Notes: generated by a model not told the origin, from the letters alone. A stretch of DNA of 64,000 nucleotides from Nocardia cyriacigeorgica (GCF_005863245.1 NZ_VBUT01000001.1:372001-436000); one strand, 5' to 3'. Counted from the stretch's first letter, positions 1-8,331 are shown. Numbers and translations: made by a program.

Positions 1-1069
1 GTGCGGACACGGCAGCATGCGGCATGAGCGCGACGAGCTGCGCGATCAATCGGTCCACCTCGGATTCACCTGCCGCGCCGGCCGTGGCCGCGCCGAGTCG
101 CTGGAACAGCTCCTCATAGGTGAGTTCGGCCGAACCGTGACGCACGGCCATCCGGAGACCGGGGACCGCCCTGCCGTGCCGAAGGACGTTGGCCAGGCCA
201 CGCAGATCGGACGGGTCGACTCCGGTCGACCATTCACCGAGCACACGTTCACGCTCGGCCGAGGTCATCAGCCGCAGTTCGCTCACCCGGCGAGTGGGGG
301 CATCGGCGAACTGCTCCAGCACATTTCGCAGATAGCGGGCGAACATGGCGACGGTGGCGGACTCGTAGCGGCCCGCGTCGGCGCTCACGCTCACCTCGAC
401 CGCGCCGTCGGCGTCCGGGGTGAACCCCACGCTCAACGCGCCCGCGGCGGCTTGCCCTGTCGCACGTGCCGCCGGGTATAGGTTGTCGGCGAACCCCGCT
501 CGCCCGAGCCCGTCAGCACCGCGAATCACCACTCGCGGCACTGCTTCAGCAGGCGCATGGCCCGAAACGACCGGCCGGCCCGGTGCGCGGAAAGCTTCCG
601 GTACCGACTCGCCGACCCGATCCAGCACCTCGATCAAGGTCGGATCATCGGCGAGATCGGTGCGCAGCGGCCACGGATCCGCCGTGCGCCCGGCCGGATC
701 CGGATCGACGCTTCCGGCGGCCGGCACCTCGATGATGAGATCGGTGCCGGATCCGAGGGCATGCGCGAGTGCGGCGACGGCCGCCGGATACAGCACGAAC
801 TCCGGGAGGCCACGGGCTTCGGTGGTTGCGCCGAGCCGCCGGCGCAGCTCGGCGGCAAGTCCGAAGGTGACGGCATGTTCGTCGGGCAGCGCGGCGAATC
901 CCCGCCGATCGGCGGCCCAGCCTTCGAGGCGGGTGGGCTCCCGATGCGACCGGGCGGTGATGCGGCGCGGTTCGGACGGCGCGCGCCGGCGCAGCAGATC
1001 GGTGACCGATCGGTCGACGCCGGATCGATGCGGCCGCGAGCTCCCCGCGTCATTGGTAATGGTCGACAT
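1..1069 (-). CDS. Nonribosomal peptide synthetase, N-terminal part (runs off the left edge)
   Basis: The frame opens with ATG at 1069 after a strong GGAGGTAA ribosome site and stays open to the edge, giving 356 visible residues. A short Ser/Arg-rich leader is followed by what looks like only the second half of a condensation domain: a latch-like stretch around residues 90-130 and the usual linker ending in ERERVLGEWSTG near residue 280. The start of an adenylation domain follows (ELTYEELFQRLGAA). No HHxxxDG motif is present, so this C domain cannot catalyse condensation in the usual way. The gene lies 61 nt downstream of the formyltransferase and is probably co-transcribed with it, so it most likely builds an iron-regulated hydroxamate siderophore. 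The product is inferred from context because most of the protein is outside the window. Confidence 0.8.
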   Translation of the reverse strand, partial: MSTITNDAGSSRPHRSGVDRSVTDLLRRRAPSEPRRITARSHREPTRLEGWAADRRGFAALPDEHAVTFGLAAELRRRLGATTEARGLPEFVLYPAAVAALAHALGSGTDLIIEVPAAGSVDPDPAGRTADPWPLRTDLADDPTLIEVLDRVGESVPEAFRAPGRPVVSGHAPAEAVPRVVIRGADGLGRAGFADNLYPAARATGQAAAGALSVGFTPDADGAVEVSVSADAGRYESATVAMFARYLRNVLEQFADAPTRRVSELRLMTSAERERVLGEWSTGVDPSDLRGLANVLRHGRAVPGLRMAVRHGSAELTYEELFQRLGAATAGAAGESEVDRLIAQLVALMPHAAVSA

Positions 1070-1130
1070 GATTACCTCCGGCCCCGCAGTGGTGCTATGC
1101 CATCGAGCCGACTGGCTCGCTTCCGCCCGG

Positions 1131-2072
1131 CTATTCCGGCGAATCGGTGAGATACCCACCGCGACGGAAGAATTCGGCTCCGTCGTGTTCGACGCCGTCA
1201 GCGGTGCGCACCGCGGTGATCACCAGGCCGTGGTTGCCGCCGCGGAAAGCGTCCGGCCCGCAGACCACGGTGCCGCCGTCTTCCTGCACGATGACCCGGC
1301 CGGGTGTGCCGCCATAGCGGGCCGAGGACACTCGCGAAGCCAGGATTTCGACCTTCTCGCCGCGGTAGTAGCTGAAAGCGCGGGGGTACGGCGCGGACAG
1401 CGCCCGCACGAAACGTTCCAGGTCGACCGCGGACCAGTTCCAGTCGATCCGGCTGTCGCGCTCGGAGCGCTTGTGGAAGTAGGTGCGCTCGTCCTTGTTC
1501 TGCGGCCGCCAGACCGCGGTACCGGAGGAGATGGCGTCCAGAGCCTCGTGCACCGCACCGGGAATCAGTTCCATCCCGGCCAGCACCAGCTCGGTGCCGG
1601 TGACATCGGGCCCGATGGGAAGGGAGCGCTGGACCAGGATGTCGCCGGTGTCGAGCTGCTCGTCCATCCGGTGCACGGTGAGGCCGAACTCGCTCTCACC
1701 GCTGATCAGCGCCCAGAGCACCGGGGAGAAACCGGTGAACTTGGGCAGCAGCGAATCGTGCAGGTTCAAGGTGCCGTGCGGCGGCATGTCGTAGAGCTCG
1801 GCGGGCATCCAGGTGTACCAGCTGTTCACCACGATGACGTCCGGTTCGGCCCGCTTGACCAGGTCGATGGTTTCCTCGTCCGCCCGCTCGGTCACGTGCA
1901 CCGGGATGCCGTGCTCACGCGCCAGCTCCTCGACCGAATCCGACCAGATGCCCTTGTAGGAGTGCTCACTGGCGGGATGGGTGACGGCCAGCACGACCTC
2001 GTGCTCCGAATCGATCAGAGCCTGTAGGGTCTTGCGACCCCAGGTCTGGAAGCCGAACGAAACGATACGCAT
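1131..2072 (-). CDS. Hydroxamate N-formyltransferase, FxbA-like (formyl-THF dependent)
   Basis: A 313-residue member of the methionyl-tRNA formyltransferase fold family. The formyltransferase signature is intact: Asn103 and His105 in LNLHDSLLP, and Asp141 in the LDTGD segment, matching the Asn-His-Asp catalytic set of the family. It resembles the exochelin enzyme FxbA of mycobacteria more than true Fmt, and its neighbours argue against a translation role: an N-hydroxylating monooxygenase upstream and an NRPS 61 nt downstream. The expected reaction is transfer of a formyl group from N10-formyl-tetrahydrofolate to the side-chain N of hydroxylysine or hydroxyornithine, giving a hydroxamate iron ligand. 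ATG 2072 follows GAGGATGAGGG, and an iron box lies 30 nt upstream of it. The genuine fmt gene of the organism should be elsewhere. Confidence 0.85.
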   Translation of the reverse strand: MRIVSFGFQTWGRKTLQALIDSEHEVVLAVTHPASEHSYKGIWSDSVEELAREHGIPVHVTERADEETIDLVKRAEPDVIVVNSWYTWMPAELYDMPPHGTLNLHDSLLPKFTGFSPVLWALISGESEFGLTVHRMDEQLDTGDILVQRSLPIGPDVTGTELVLAGMELIPGAVHEALDAISSGTAVWRPQNKDERTYFHKRSERDSRIDWNWSAVDLERFVRALSAPYPRAFSYYRGEKVEILASRVSSARYGGTPGRVIVQEDGGTVVCGPDAFRGGNHGLVITAVRTADGVEHDGAEFFRRGGYLTDSPE

Positions 2073-2101
2073 AACCGAAAACCCTCATCCTCGATGCCAA
2101 G

Positions 2102-2120
2102 TAAGGCAAGCCTAGCCTAC
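2102..2120 (-). promoter_or_regulatory. IdeR/DtxR-type iron box in front of the formyltransferase gene
   Basis: On the minus strand the 19-mer GTAGGCTAGGCTTGCCTTA matches 14 of 19 positions of the IdeR consensus TTAGGTTAGGCTAACCTAA. It sits between the monooxygenase stop and the formyltransferase start, 30 nt before that ATG. It implies an internal, iron-repressed promoter for the formyltransferase-NRPS part of the operon. Confidence 0.75.
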
Positions 2121-2132
2121 AGGCAATGGGCG

Positions 2133-3425
2133 CTACGCCGAGGGCCGGGCAGAACGCACCGACGCACGTTCGGCCGCACCCGCGGCGATCGACGTCGTGG
2201 CCAGCACCCGATCCGAAAGCTGGCCGAGGCAGCTGAGATTCGGGAAGCCCGGCCCTTGCGCCAGACCGGCCAGATTCGGCAGGTACAGCTTGGCGTCCAG
2301 CCCGTCGACGGACAGGTCGTGGCCGATGGCGGCCTCGATCCGCGCCTGGGTGATCGGCCCGCCGATGGCGAGCTCGACCAGATCGGCGGCGTCGGTGTCG
2401 AACAAGTCCAGGAACCACAGCGCCTGACCACCGGTGGCATCGACCACCAGATCGAAGGTGTGCACCTGATCCGGGCGCAGCTCGTTGCGCAGCGTGAGCG
2501 CGACGCCGTCACCCTGTTCGGCCACCCGGACCACCCGGCCCTGGAGATGATGCACGCGGTTGTCGGCCATCAGCGATTCCTGCACGCGGACCGAGAACAC
2601 TCCGCGATCGGCGCGGCGGACCACGTCGCGACGCTCGTCGAGGCTCAGCGCACGCCATTTGGCGGGATCACTGAACAGCGAATTCTCGAAATAGCTCTCA
2701 CCGCGGGTGTAGATGGTGGCGGCCGGGGAGATGACCGAGACGGTCAGCACATCGTGGCGCACCAGCTCGTCCATGGCCGAGCCCGCCGTCTCGCCGCCGC
2801 CGATGACCGCGGCCCGCGAGGACACCGGCAGCTTGCGCTTGCCGGCGAGATCCCAGAAGTCCGCGATGCTCAGCACCTTCGGATGTTCGGTCAACGCGCG
2901 CCTGCTGTTGCCGGGTCCGGTGATCATGAGCCGGTCGGCGTCGATTTCGCTGACCTCACCATCGGCGTCGGCCACGGTCACCAGCCAGCCGTCGGCCGCG
3001 GCGGAGATCTTGCGCACCCGCGCGGGGACGAGGTCGAGATCGATCTTGCGGGCCACCCATTGCAGGTACTTGGCCCAGACATTGTGCTGCGGACTCGGCC
3101 TGCCCCGGTCGATCCATTCGGCGTAGGTGCCGCGTTCGACCAGGAACGAGGTCCAGCTGAACGCCATCATGGCCTGGTTGATCGCCTGATTGTGACCACG
3201 CGCCCAGGTGGAGTGGTACGGGAACCCGAGATCCTTCTCCGGGCTGGTCCCGAGCCGATGCCTGCCGTCGGTCCAGCCGCCGCTGGCCAGCCAATTGCCG
3301 CCCACCGCATGCGGTTCCACCACGGTCACGTGCGGGGCAGGCAAGCCGAGCGTCCGCAGCACGTGCGCCTTGGCCGCAACGGCCAGCGCCTTCGGTCCGG
3401 CACCGACTACGACAAGTCTGTCCAC
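2133..3425 (-). CDS. L-lysine/L-ornithine N-monooxygenase, MbtG-like (siderophore hydroxylase)
   Basis: A flavin-dependent N-hydroxylating monooxygenase of about 430 residues, the same length as mycobactin MbtG. The N-terminal FAD motif VVGAGPKALAVAAKA, the ASGGWTDGRHRLGTSPEKD block, the NADPH-binding VIGGGETAGSAM and the C-terminal PGFPNLSCLGQLSDRVL region are all MbtG-like. It should hydroxylate the side-chain amine of lysine (or ornithine) as the first step toward a hydroxamate. I chose GTG 3425, which follows GGGAGAACCA and places the FAD loop at the very N-terminus as in MbtG; an in-frame upstream start at 3512 would add 29 unlike residues. It is followed by the formyltransferase after an iron box. 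The organism may carry a second copy for a nocobactin-type pathway. Confidence 0.87.
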   Translation of the reverse strand: MDRLVVVGAGPKALAVAAKAHVLRTLGLPAPHVTVVEPHAVGGNWLASGGWTDGRHRLGTSPEKDLGFPYHSTWARGHNQAINQAMMAFSWTSFLVERGTYAEWIDRGRPSPQHNVWAKYLQWVARKIDLDLVPARVRKISAAADGWLVTVADADGEVSEIDADRLMITGPGNSRRALTEHPKVLSIADFWDLAGKRKLPVSSRAAVIGGGETAGSAMDELVRHDVLTVSVISPAATIYTRGESYFENSLFSDPAKWRALSLDERRDVVRRADRGVFSVRVQESLMADNRVHHLQGRVVRVAEQGDGVALTLRNELRPDQVHTFDLVVDATGGQALWFLDLFDTDAADLVELAIGGPITQARIEAAIGHDLSVDGLDAKLYLPNLAGLAQGPGFPNLSCLGQLSDRVLATTSIAAGAAERASVRSARPSA

Positions 3426-3570
3426 TGGTTCTCCCACTCTCTCGACGGCCGCAGCCTTCGGCGCGGGGCCGAGATTCCAGCCACCGACCAGCGTCCGATA
3501 CCCGCACCACACAGCGACGACGTCGACACCACGCCTGCTGCCATCACACAGGATGCACTACTCTCCCGCG

Positions 3571-3589
3571 TTTGCATAGGCTTACCTTA
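3571..3589. promoter_or_regulatory. IdeR/DtxR-type iron box in the 3426-3803 intergenic region
   Basis: The minus-strand 19-mer TAAGGTAAGCCTATGCAAA matches about 13 of 19 consensus positions of the IdeR box. It lies about 145 nt before the monooxygenase GTG and about 215 nt before the hydrolase start on the plus strand. The remainder of the 378-nt gap holds no convincing gene. The box most likely represses the siderophore operon under iron-replete conditions; an effect on the hydrolase is possible but weaker. Confidence 0.65.
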
Positions 3590-3803
3590 CATAGAGAGGA
3601 AGGCCTCACTCGCACAGCCCGGGATCGGGACCGATGTCGATCACTCCGCCACCGAGTTCGCGCTCCGCCCTGTCATCCTCGAGGAGGAGACCGCGCACGA
3701 CCTGCGACCGACGCGCGATATCGCCGCGCTGAGGCACGATGGCAGGCGGATTCGACGCCGGTCGCGTGACCGGAAGCGTCGACGGGGTGGAAAGCGAGCG
3801 GAC

Positions 3804-5198
3804 GTGTCCAGCATCGATATGGCGGTTTCGGCGATCGCCGTGCTCTTCGCGGTCCTGGCGCTGGTGGCAAGCGGGTGGGCCCGAACGATCGCGCCGTTCG
3901 TCTGGCCGCTGCTTTTTCTCGGCGCCTGTGCCCAGCTACTGCTGGAAGGTTTCTACTGGCAGTTCGCGCCGGTCTATCTGCTGATCCCGCTGTCGCTGCT
4001 GCTGGTGCTGCCCGCGCATCGGCCCGAGGGCAGGCGCCGGGTGTTGCTGATCGCCGGTCGGGTCGGCGCGGCGGTGCTCGCCGTCGCGGCCGTGCTCGCC
4101 ACCGCGCTGCCGCCGGTGCCCGCCCTGCCCGAGCCGACCGGCCCGCACGTCGTGGGCAGCACGATCTTTCGCTGGGTCGATGCCGATCGGCCGGAAACCG
4201 CGACCCCCGCGGCCGAGGATCGGCGAAATGTGGTTGTGCAGGCGTGGTATCCGGCGCAGTGGGCCGGTGGACGGCAATACCTGTATCTCGACGGCTACGA
4301 CCGGCTACCGGATCGGGTGACGCTGATACCGGCGCAGATCATGCGCGGCTACCACCTCATCGATTCCCACGCCTATGCCGATGCCCCGATCAGCACCGCG
4401 CGAGAGCGCTGGCCGGTGGTGTTGTTCTCGCCGGGATACGGTGCGCCCCGGGCGTTCTACACCTCGCTGGTGGTCGATCTGGCCAGTCGTGGGTTCGTCG
4501 TGCTCGCCGTCGACCATCCCTACGAGTCCGCGGTGACCGAACTCGCCGACGGCACCATCGCCACCAACAACCAGGACGTTCCGGCCGAGGAACCCGAGTC
4601 GAACCGGTACATGAGCACCCAACTCGACCTGCGCACCGCCGACCTGCGATTCGTCGTCGATCAGCTCACCCGCCCCGACGCCATGGACCCCGAATTCGCC
4701 GCCCACCTCGACACCGAACACATTGCCGCGATCGGCCATTCGTTCGGCGGCGCCGCAGCCGCCGCCGCGCTGGCCCACGACCCCCGCCTCCGCGCCGCCG
4801 CCAATATCGACGGCACCCTCTACGGGGACCTGCCCACCCGCTCACTGCCCGGGCCGTTCCTGCTGATCGACAGCGACCGCGCCGAAACCGGCCACTCCCA
4901 GCGGTATCTAGACGGCAACGCCACCCTGCTCGCCAACCTCCGAGCCCCCGGCTACCGCTTCGAAATCGCCGACGCCAACCACTACAGCTTCACCGACGTC
5001 CCGCTGTTCCTGTCCCATCCGGCCCGATTCGTGGCATCCCGGTTCATCGGCGGTTCGCGCGGCCCGGCCGCGACCCAGCACGCCACCAACGACCTCCTCA
5101 CCGCCTTCCTGAACGAGCCACTCGGCGGTGAACCGGCCGACGTCACCGCGGCGGCCCGGCAGCACCGAGGCATCGAGGGCGGGGCGGTGGGCGGGTAG
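3804..5198 (+). CDS. Membrane-anchored alpha/beta hydrolase (PAF-acetylhydrolase-like)
   Basis: About 464 residues. The first ~110 residues form three to four hydrophobic segments, followed by an alpha/beta hydrolase domain with an oxyanion region (VVLFSPGYGAPR) and the nucleophile elbow GHSFGG, as in the platelet-activating-factor acetylhydrolase/dienelactone hydrolase group. A late His lies in DANHYSF. It is probably a membrane-bound esterase with its catalytic domain on one face of the membrane; the substrate is unknown. Two starts are possible: GTG 3804, preceded by GGAAAG, and ATG 3819 in the same frame. The long open frame further upstream overlaps the iron box and the minus-strand gene and is not credible. 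An esterase beside a siderophore locus could be accidental or could act on the siderophore; nothing in the sequence decides this. Confidence 0.75.
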   Translation: MSSIDMAVSAIAVLFAVLALVASGWARTIAPFVWPLLFLGACAQLLLEGFYWQFAPVYLLIPLSLLLVLPAHRPEGRRRVLLIAGRVGAAVLAVAAVLATALPPVPALPEPTGPHVVGSTIFRWVDADRPETATPAAEDRRNVVVQAWYPAQWAGGRQYLYLDGYDRLPDRVTLIPAQIMRGYHLIDSHAYADAPISTARERWPVVLFSPGYGAPRAFYTSLVVDLASRGFVVLAVDHPYESAVTELADGTIATNNQDVPAEEPESNRYMSTQLDLRTADLRFVVDQLTRPDAMDPEFAAHLDTEHIAAIGHSFGGAAAAAALAHDPRLRAAANIDGTLYGDLPTRSLPGPFLLIDSDRAETGHSQRYLDGNATLLANLRAPGYRFEIADANHYSFTDVPLFLSHPARFVASRFIGGSRGPAATQHATNDLLTAFLNEPLGGEPADVTAAARQHRGIEGGAVGG

Positions 5199-5302
5199 CT
5201 CGCCGCACCGGGTGCGTATGGACCCGCGACCTGCTAGGGAATGGTGTCGGGAATCACCGCGTTGTCGTTCGACAAGTCGCCGCAACAACCGAGGAGAGCA
5301 CC

Positions 5303-5743
5303 ATGGCCACCGCTGGATCCGCGCAACTCATCGACCCCACAACGGAATTCGGCGCCAAGGTCGCCCAGCGCCTGGACAGCGAGCAGGTCGTCTGGCTGAC
5401 CACGGTCGGCCCGAGCGGCACGCCGCAGCCGAACCCGGTGTGGTTCCTGTGGCGCGACGGCGAGTTCCTGCTGTTCAGCCAGCCCGACCGGCCGAAGCTG
5501 CGCAATATCGCGCGCAATCCGCGGGTCTCGCTCAACCTCAACAGCACCGACACCGGCGGTGACGTGGCGGTCTTCACCGGGACCGCCCGCGTGGAAGAAG
5601 CCACCCCCACTCCCGAGGAGATCGAGGCCTACGTCGCGAAGTACACCGAGGGCCTGGTGAGCATCTCGATGACGCGCGAGCAGTTCTTCGCCGAGTACTC
5701 GGTGCCGGTCCGCATCACCCCCGACCGGCTGCGCGGCTTCTGA
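5303..5743 (+). CDS. FMN/F420-binding split-barrel protein (Rv3369-type PPOX family)
   Basis: A 146-residue protein with the pyridoxamine-phosphate-oxidase-like split barrel. The VVWLTTVGPSGTPQPNPVWFLW strand pair, FSQPDRPKLRNI and NPRVSLNLN are typical of the actinobacterial group containing Rv3369 (TIGR03667). Members bind FMN, haem or deazaflavin F420 and reduce small molecules; the substrate here is unknown. A clear GAGGAGAGCACC ribosome site precedes ATG 5303. It lies 28 nt upstream of the pseudouridine synthase on the same strand but has no obvious functional link with it. Confidence 0.8.
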   Translation: MATAGSAQLIDPTTEFGAKVAQRLDSEQVVWLTTVGPSGTPQPNPVWFLWRDGEFLLFSQPDRPKLRNIARNPRVSLNLNSTDTGGDVAVFTGTARVEEATPTPEEIEAYVAKYTEGLVSISMTREQFFAEYSVPVRITPDRLRGF

Positions 5744-5771
5744 CCAGCCCCGTCCACTACTGTCGTTACCG

Positions 5772-6716
5772 ATGAGAAGAAGGCAGCAGCCGCCGCTGCC
5801 GAAGCGGTACGGCTTGGATCCGGCTCGGCTGCGGCTGCCGGAAGACGGCGAATGGGCGACGATCCGCGACCATCTGGTGCATCGTCTGCCCAGGGTGCCC
5901 GCCGCCCGCATCGATGAGCTGCTGCGCGAGGGCGGCATCGTCGACCTGGACGGGCCGATCGCCCCCGACGCGCCATACGTGCCGGGTGGTGCGGTGTGGT
6001 TCCACCGGGATCTGCCCGCCGAAACCGAGGTGCCGTTCGATATCCCGATCGTGCACCGCGACGAGCACCTGCTGGTGGTGGACAAACCGCATTTCCTGGC
6101 GACCATCCCGCGCGGTCAGCACATTCTCCAAACCGCGCTGGTCCGGTTGCGGCGCGAGCTGGACCTACCGGACCTGATCCCGGCCCACCGCCTGGACCGG
6201 GCGACAGCGGGCCTGGTGCTGTTCGTGATCGATCCCACCCGCCGCGGCGCCTACCAGACGATGTTCCACGAGCGCACCGTCCGCAAGGAGTACGAGGCCA
6301 TCGCGCCCTACGATCCGGACCTCGAGCTGCCCCGCACGGTGCGCAGCCGGATCATCAAGGAAAAGCAGGTGCTCGCCGCGCAGGAGGTGCCGGGCGAACC
6401 GAATGCCGAGACCCGGATCGAACTGCTGGAGCACCGGGACGGGCTCGGCCGCTACCGGCTGTACCCGCACACCGGACGCACCCACCAGCTGCGGCTGCAT
6501 CTCAACTCGCTCGGCATCCCGATCCTCGGTGACGACTTCTATCCGGTGATCACCGACAAACCGGTGAGCGATTTCACCCGGCCGTTGCAGCTGCTGGCCT
6601 CGGCCATCGAGTTCACCGACCCGGTCAGCGGCGTGCCCCGGCGCTTCGAAACCCGCCGCACGCTGCAAGCCTGGACCGATCCGGAGGGCTGGGCAGCCGG
6701 ATCGATCACAGGGTGA
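5772..6716 (+). CDS. RluA-family pseudouridine synthase
   Basis: A 314-residue RNA pseudouridine synthase. The catalytic motif HRLDRATAGLVLF contains the invariant Asp, and GRTHQLRLHLNSLGIPILGDDFY is the C-terminal family signature. An N-terminal ~85-residue extension (IDELLREGGIVDLDG) resembles an S4-like RNA-binding element. It is expected to convert specific uridines in 23S rRNA or tRNA to pseudouridine in the cytoplasm. ATG 5772 has no clear ribosome site; a TA-rich element just upstream suggests a leaderless transcript. The stop overlaps the region immediately preceding the CPBP protease gene. Confidence 0.88.
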   Translation: MRRRQQPPLPKRYGLDPARLRLPEDGEWATIRDHLVHRLPRVPAARIDELLREGGIVDLDGPIAPDAPYVPGGAVWFHRDLPAETEVPFDIPIVHRDEHLLVVDKPHFLATIPRGQHILQTALVRLRRELDLPDLIPAHRLDRATAGLVLFVIDPTRRGAYQTMFHERTVRKEYEAIAPYDPDLELPRTVRSRIIKEKQVLAAQEVPGEPNAETRIELLEHRDGLGRYRLYPHTGRTHQLRLHLNSLGIPILGDDFYPVITDKPVSDFTRPLQLLASAIEFTDPVSGVPRRFETRRTLQAWTDPEGWAAGSITG

Positions 6717-6769
6717 TCAGCGTCTCCCGCCCCAGGGAACGCACAGAATCGCTCCGTACACTATCGGCG

Positions 6770-7516
6770 ATGCTCTCCACCGACCTCGATTCCGCGGCAC
6801 CGGTCCGCCGCCACAGGATCCACGCTTACCTCGATGTAGCCGTCGTGGTCGCGGTGCTGGCCGGTACCAACCTGATCGCGCATTTCACCACCGCCTGGGC
6901 CAATATCGTCACCGTGCCGGTGGCGGCCGTCGTGCTGCTCACCATGATGCGCAGGCGCGGCCTCGGCTGGTCCGAGCTCGGGCTGTCACGACGGCACTGG
7001 AAGACCGGCGCACTGTACGCGCTGGCCGCCGTCGCCGTGGTGCTCACCGTGGTCGCCATCGGCGCGGCCCTGCCGATCACCCGGCCGTTCTTCATGGCCG
7101 ACCGCTACGCCACCATCTCCGGCGCGCTCATCGCGTCGATGATCATCATTCCGCTGCAAACGGTGATCCCGGAGGAGCTGGCCTTCCGCGGCGTCCTGCA
7201 CGGCACCCTCGGCCGCGTCTACGGCGCCCGCGGGGTGTTCGCGGCCGGTTCCCTGCTGTTCGGCCTGTGGCATATCGCCTCCTCACTCGGCCTCACCTCG
7301 GGTAACCGTGGCCTGTCCGAGATCGTCGGCGGCGGCGTGGCCGGCCAGATCGCAGGCATCGCGCTCGCGGTAGCGGCCACCGCGCTCGCCGGTGTGGTGT
7401 TCACCTGGCTGCGCCACCGCAGCGGCAGCCTGCTCGCCCCCATAGCGCTGCACTGGTCGGTCAACGGCGCGGGCGCACTGGCCGCGGCGATCGTCTGGCA
7501 GACCACGATCGCCTAG
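6770..7516 (+). CDS. CPBP family intramembrane metalloprotease
   Basis: A ~248-residue membrane protein with about seven hydrophobic segments. The three CPBP (CAAX protease/bacteriocin-processing, abortive-infection) motifs are present: EELAFRG (the EExxxR motif), FGLWHIASS, and HWSVN near the C-terminus. It is therefore a candidate glutamic/metallo-type intramembrane protease; the substrate is unknown. I prefer ATG 6770, because the upstream in-frame GTG at 6713 would overlap the previous gene. A TACACTAT element 5-12 nt before this ATG looks like a -10 hexamer and suggests leaderless translation. Confidence 0.83.
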   Translation: MLSTDLDSAAPVRRHRIHAYLDVAVVVAVLAGTNLIAHFTTAWANIVTVPVAAVVLLTMMRRRGLGWSELGLSRRHWKTGALYALAAVAVVLTVVAIGAALPITRPFFMADRYATISGALIASMIIIPLQTVIPEELAFRGVLHGTLGRVYGARGVFAAGSLLFGLWHIASSLGLTSGNRGLSEIVGGGVAGQIAGIALAVAATALAGVVFTWLRHRSGSLLAPIALHWSVNGAGALAAAIVWQTTIA

Positions 7517-7531
7517 CCGAGAGCGAAACGC

Positions 7532-7560
7532 GAACGCGGCCGCCGGTGGCGACCGCGTTC
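7532..7560. terminator. Bidirectional hairpin between convergent genes
   Basis: GAACGCGG (7532-7539) pairs perfectly with CCGCGTTC (7553-7560) around a 13-nt loop. It lies between the CPBP protease (plus) and the zinc-ribbon gene (minus). No T-run follows, as is usual in actinomycetes. Confidence 0.55.
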
Positions 7561-7583
7561 CATCCTGCCCGAGGACGGCAGGT

Positions 7584-8177
7584 TCAGCAGTGTTCGCAGA
7601 TGCCGGTGGCGGGAAGCTGGATGAAGCAGCTGGAACACACCACGGTGCGGCTGTCCGGGTCGGACTTCGCGGCGGTGGTGCGGGCGCTGGTGCTGCCGCT
7701 GCGCCGAGCCGTTCCGCCGCGCGGGATGAGCGGCGGAACACCGCCGTCGGCAGGCACATCCGCGCCGTAGGCGGCGTAGCAGGCCCAGCGGGCGTAGGCG
7801 GCGTGCGATTCGATATCGGCGGGGATGGGCAGGTCGGCGAGCTCAAGCACGTACTTGTAGCTGTCGCTGACCTTGAGGTTCTGCTTGACGCACAGCGCGG
7901 TCAGCGGCGGCTCACCCGCGGTGTGGCAGCGGCGCGCGACCTTGCGCAGGATCGCGTCGATCCAGGTGCGCGTCGGCGCGTCGGTGCGCACCCCTGCCAT
8001 GGTCTGCACCCGCTCGGCCAATTCCTTGACCGTCACGAAATGCCCGTAGCCGGTGGCGGTTTCGGCGAGCACCTCGTGCGCGGCCAGAGCCCACGCCACG
8101 GTTGCGTCCCGGAACATCACCCCCGTGCCGTCGTCGATCCGCCAGGCTCCCGATGTCGTCGTCGCAGCATCCCTCAT
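7584..8177 (-). CDS. Conserved hypothetical protein with C-terminal zinc ribbon
   Basis: A 197-residue protein of unrecognised function. The N-terminal ~135 residues are predicted mostly helical (VAWALAAHEVLAETATGYGHFVTVKELAERV resembles a helix-turn-helix-like fold). A basic Ser/Thr/Arg-rich linker leads to a C-terminal Cys4 motif, CSSCFIQLPATGICEHC, which should bind zinc; the protein ends on the last Cys. It could be a small nucleic-acid-binding or transcription-associated factor, but that is inference from architecture only. ATG 8177 is the first good start. The gene is monocistronic, downstream of the S10 operon and separated from it by a strong terminator. Confidence 0.7.
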   Translation of the reverse strand: MRDAATTTSGAWRIDDGTGVMFRDATVAWALAAHEVLAETATGYGHFVTVKELAERVQTMAGVRTDAPTRTWIDAILRKVARRCHTAGEPPLTALCVKQNLKVSDSYKYVLELADLPIPADIESHAAYARWACYAAYGADVPADGGVPPLIPRGGTARRSGSTSARTTAAKSDPDSRTVVCSSCFIQLPATGICEHC

Positions 8178-8271
8178 AGCCCGTCAACGTTAGCCCCCGA
8201 TACCCGCGACACGCCAAACCGGCAACCGGCGAATCATGTTTCGGCTTCATCACATTCGCCGGCGGAAACGA

Positions 8272-8307
8272 CGAAGGCCCGCTTCCTGTGACGGAAGCGG
8301 GCCTTCG
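8272..8307 (-). terminator. Strong terminator of the S10 ribosomal operon
   Basis: A perfect 15-bp stem (8272-8286 with 8293-8307; CGAAGGCCCGCTTCC) with a 6-nt loop lies 25 nt beyond the rpsQ stop. Its size and position make it the operon terminator. Confidence 0.85.
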
Positions 8308-8331
8308 AGACTTCGAGCCGAGGAGAAAGGC

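Noticed and set aside
1131..2072. Housekeeping methionyl-tRNA formyltransferase (fmt)
   Set aside because: The fold and catalytic triad fit, but the iron box, the hydroxylase upstream and the NRPS downstream indicate siderophore hydroxamate formylation; fmt normally sits beside def or rsmB.
2094..3803. Upstream extension of the alpha/beta hydrolase reading frame on the plus strand
   Set aside because: It runs antisense through the MbtG-like gene and across the iron box; the hydrophobic N-terminus and a ribosome site only appear at about 3804.
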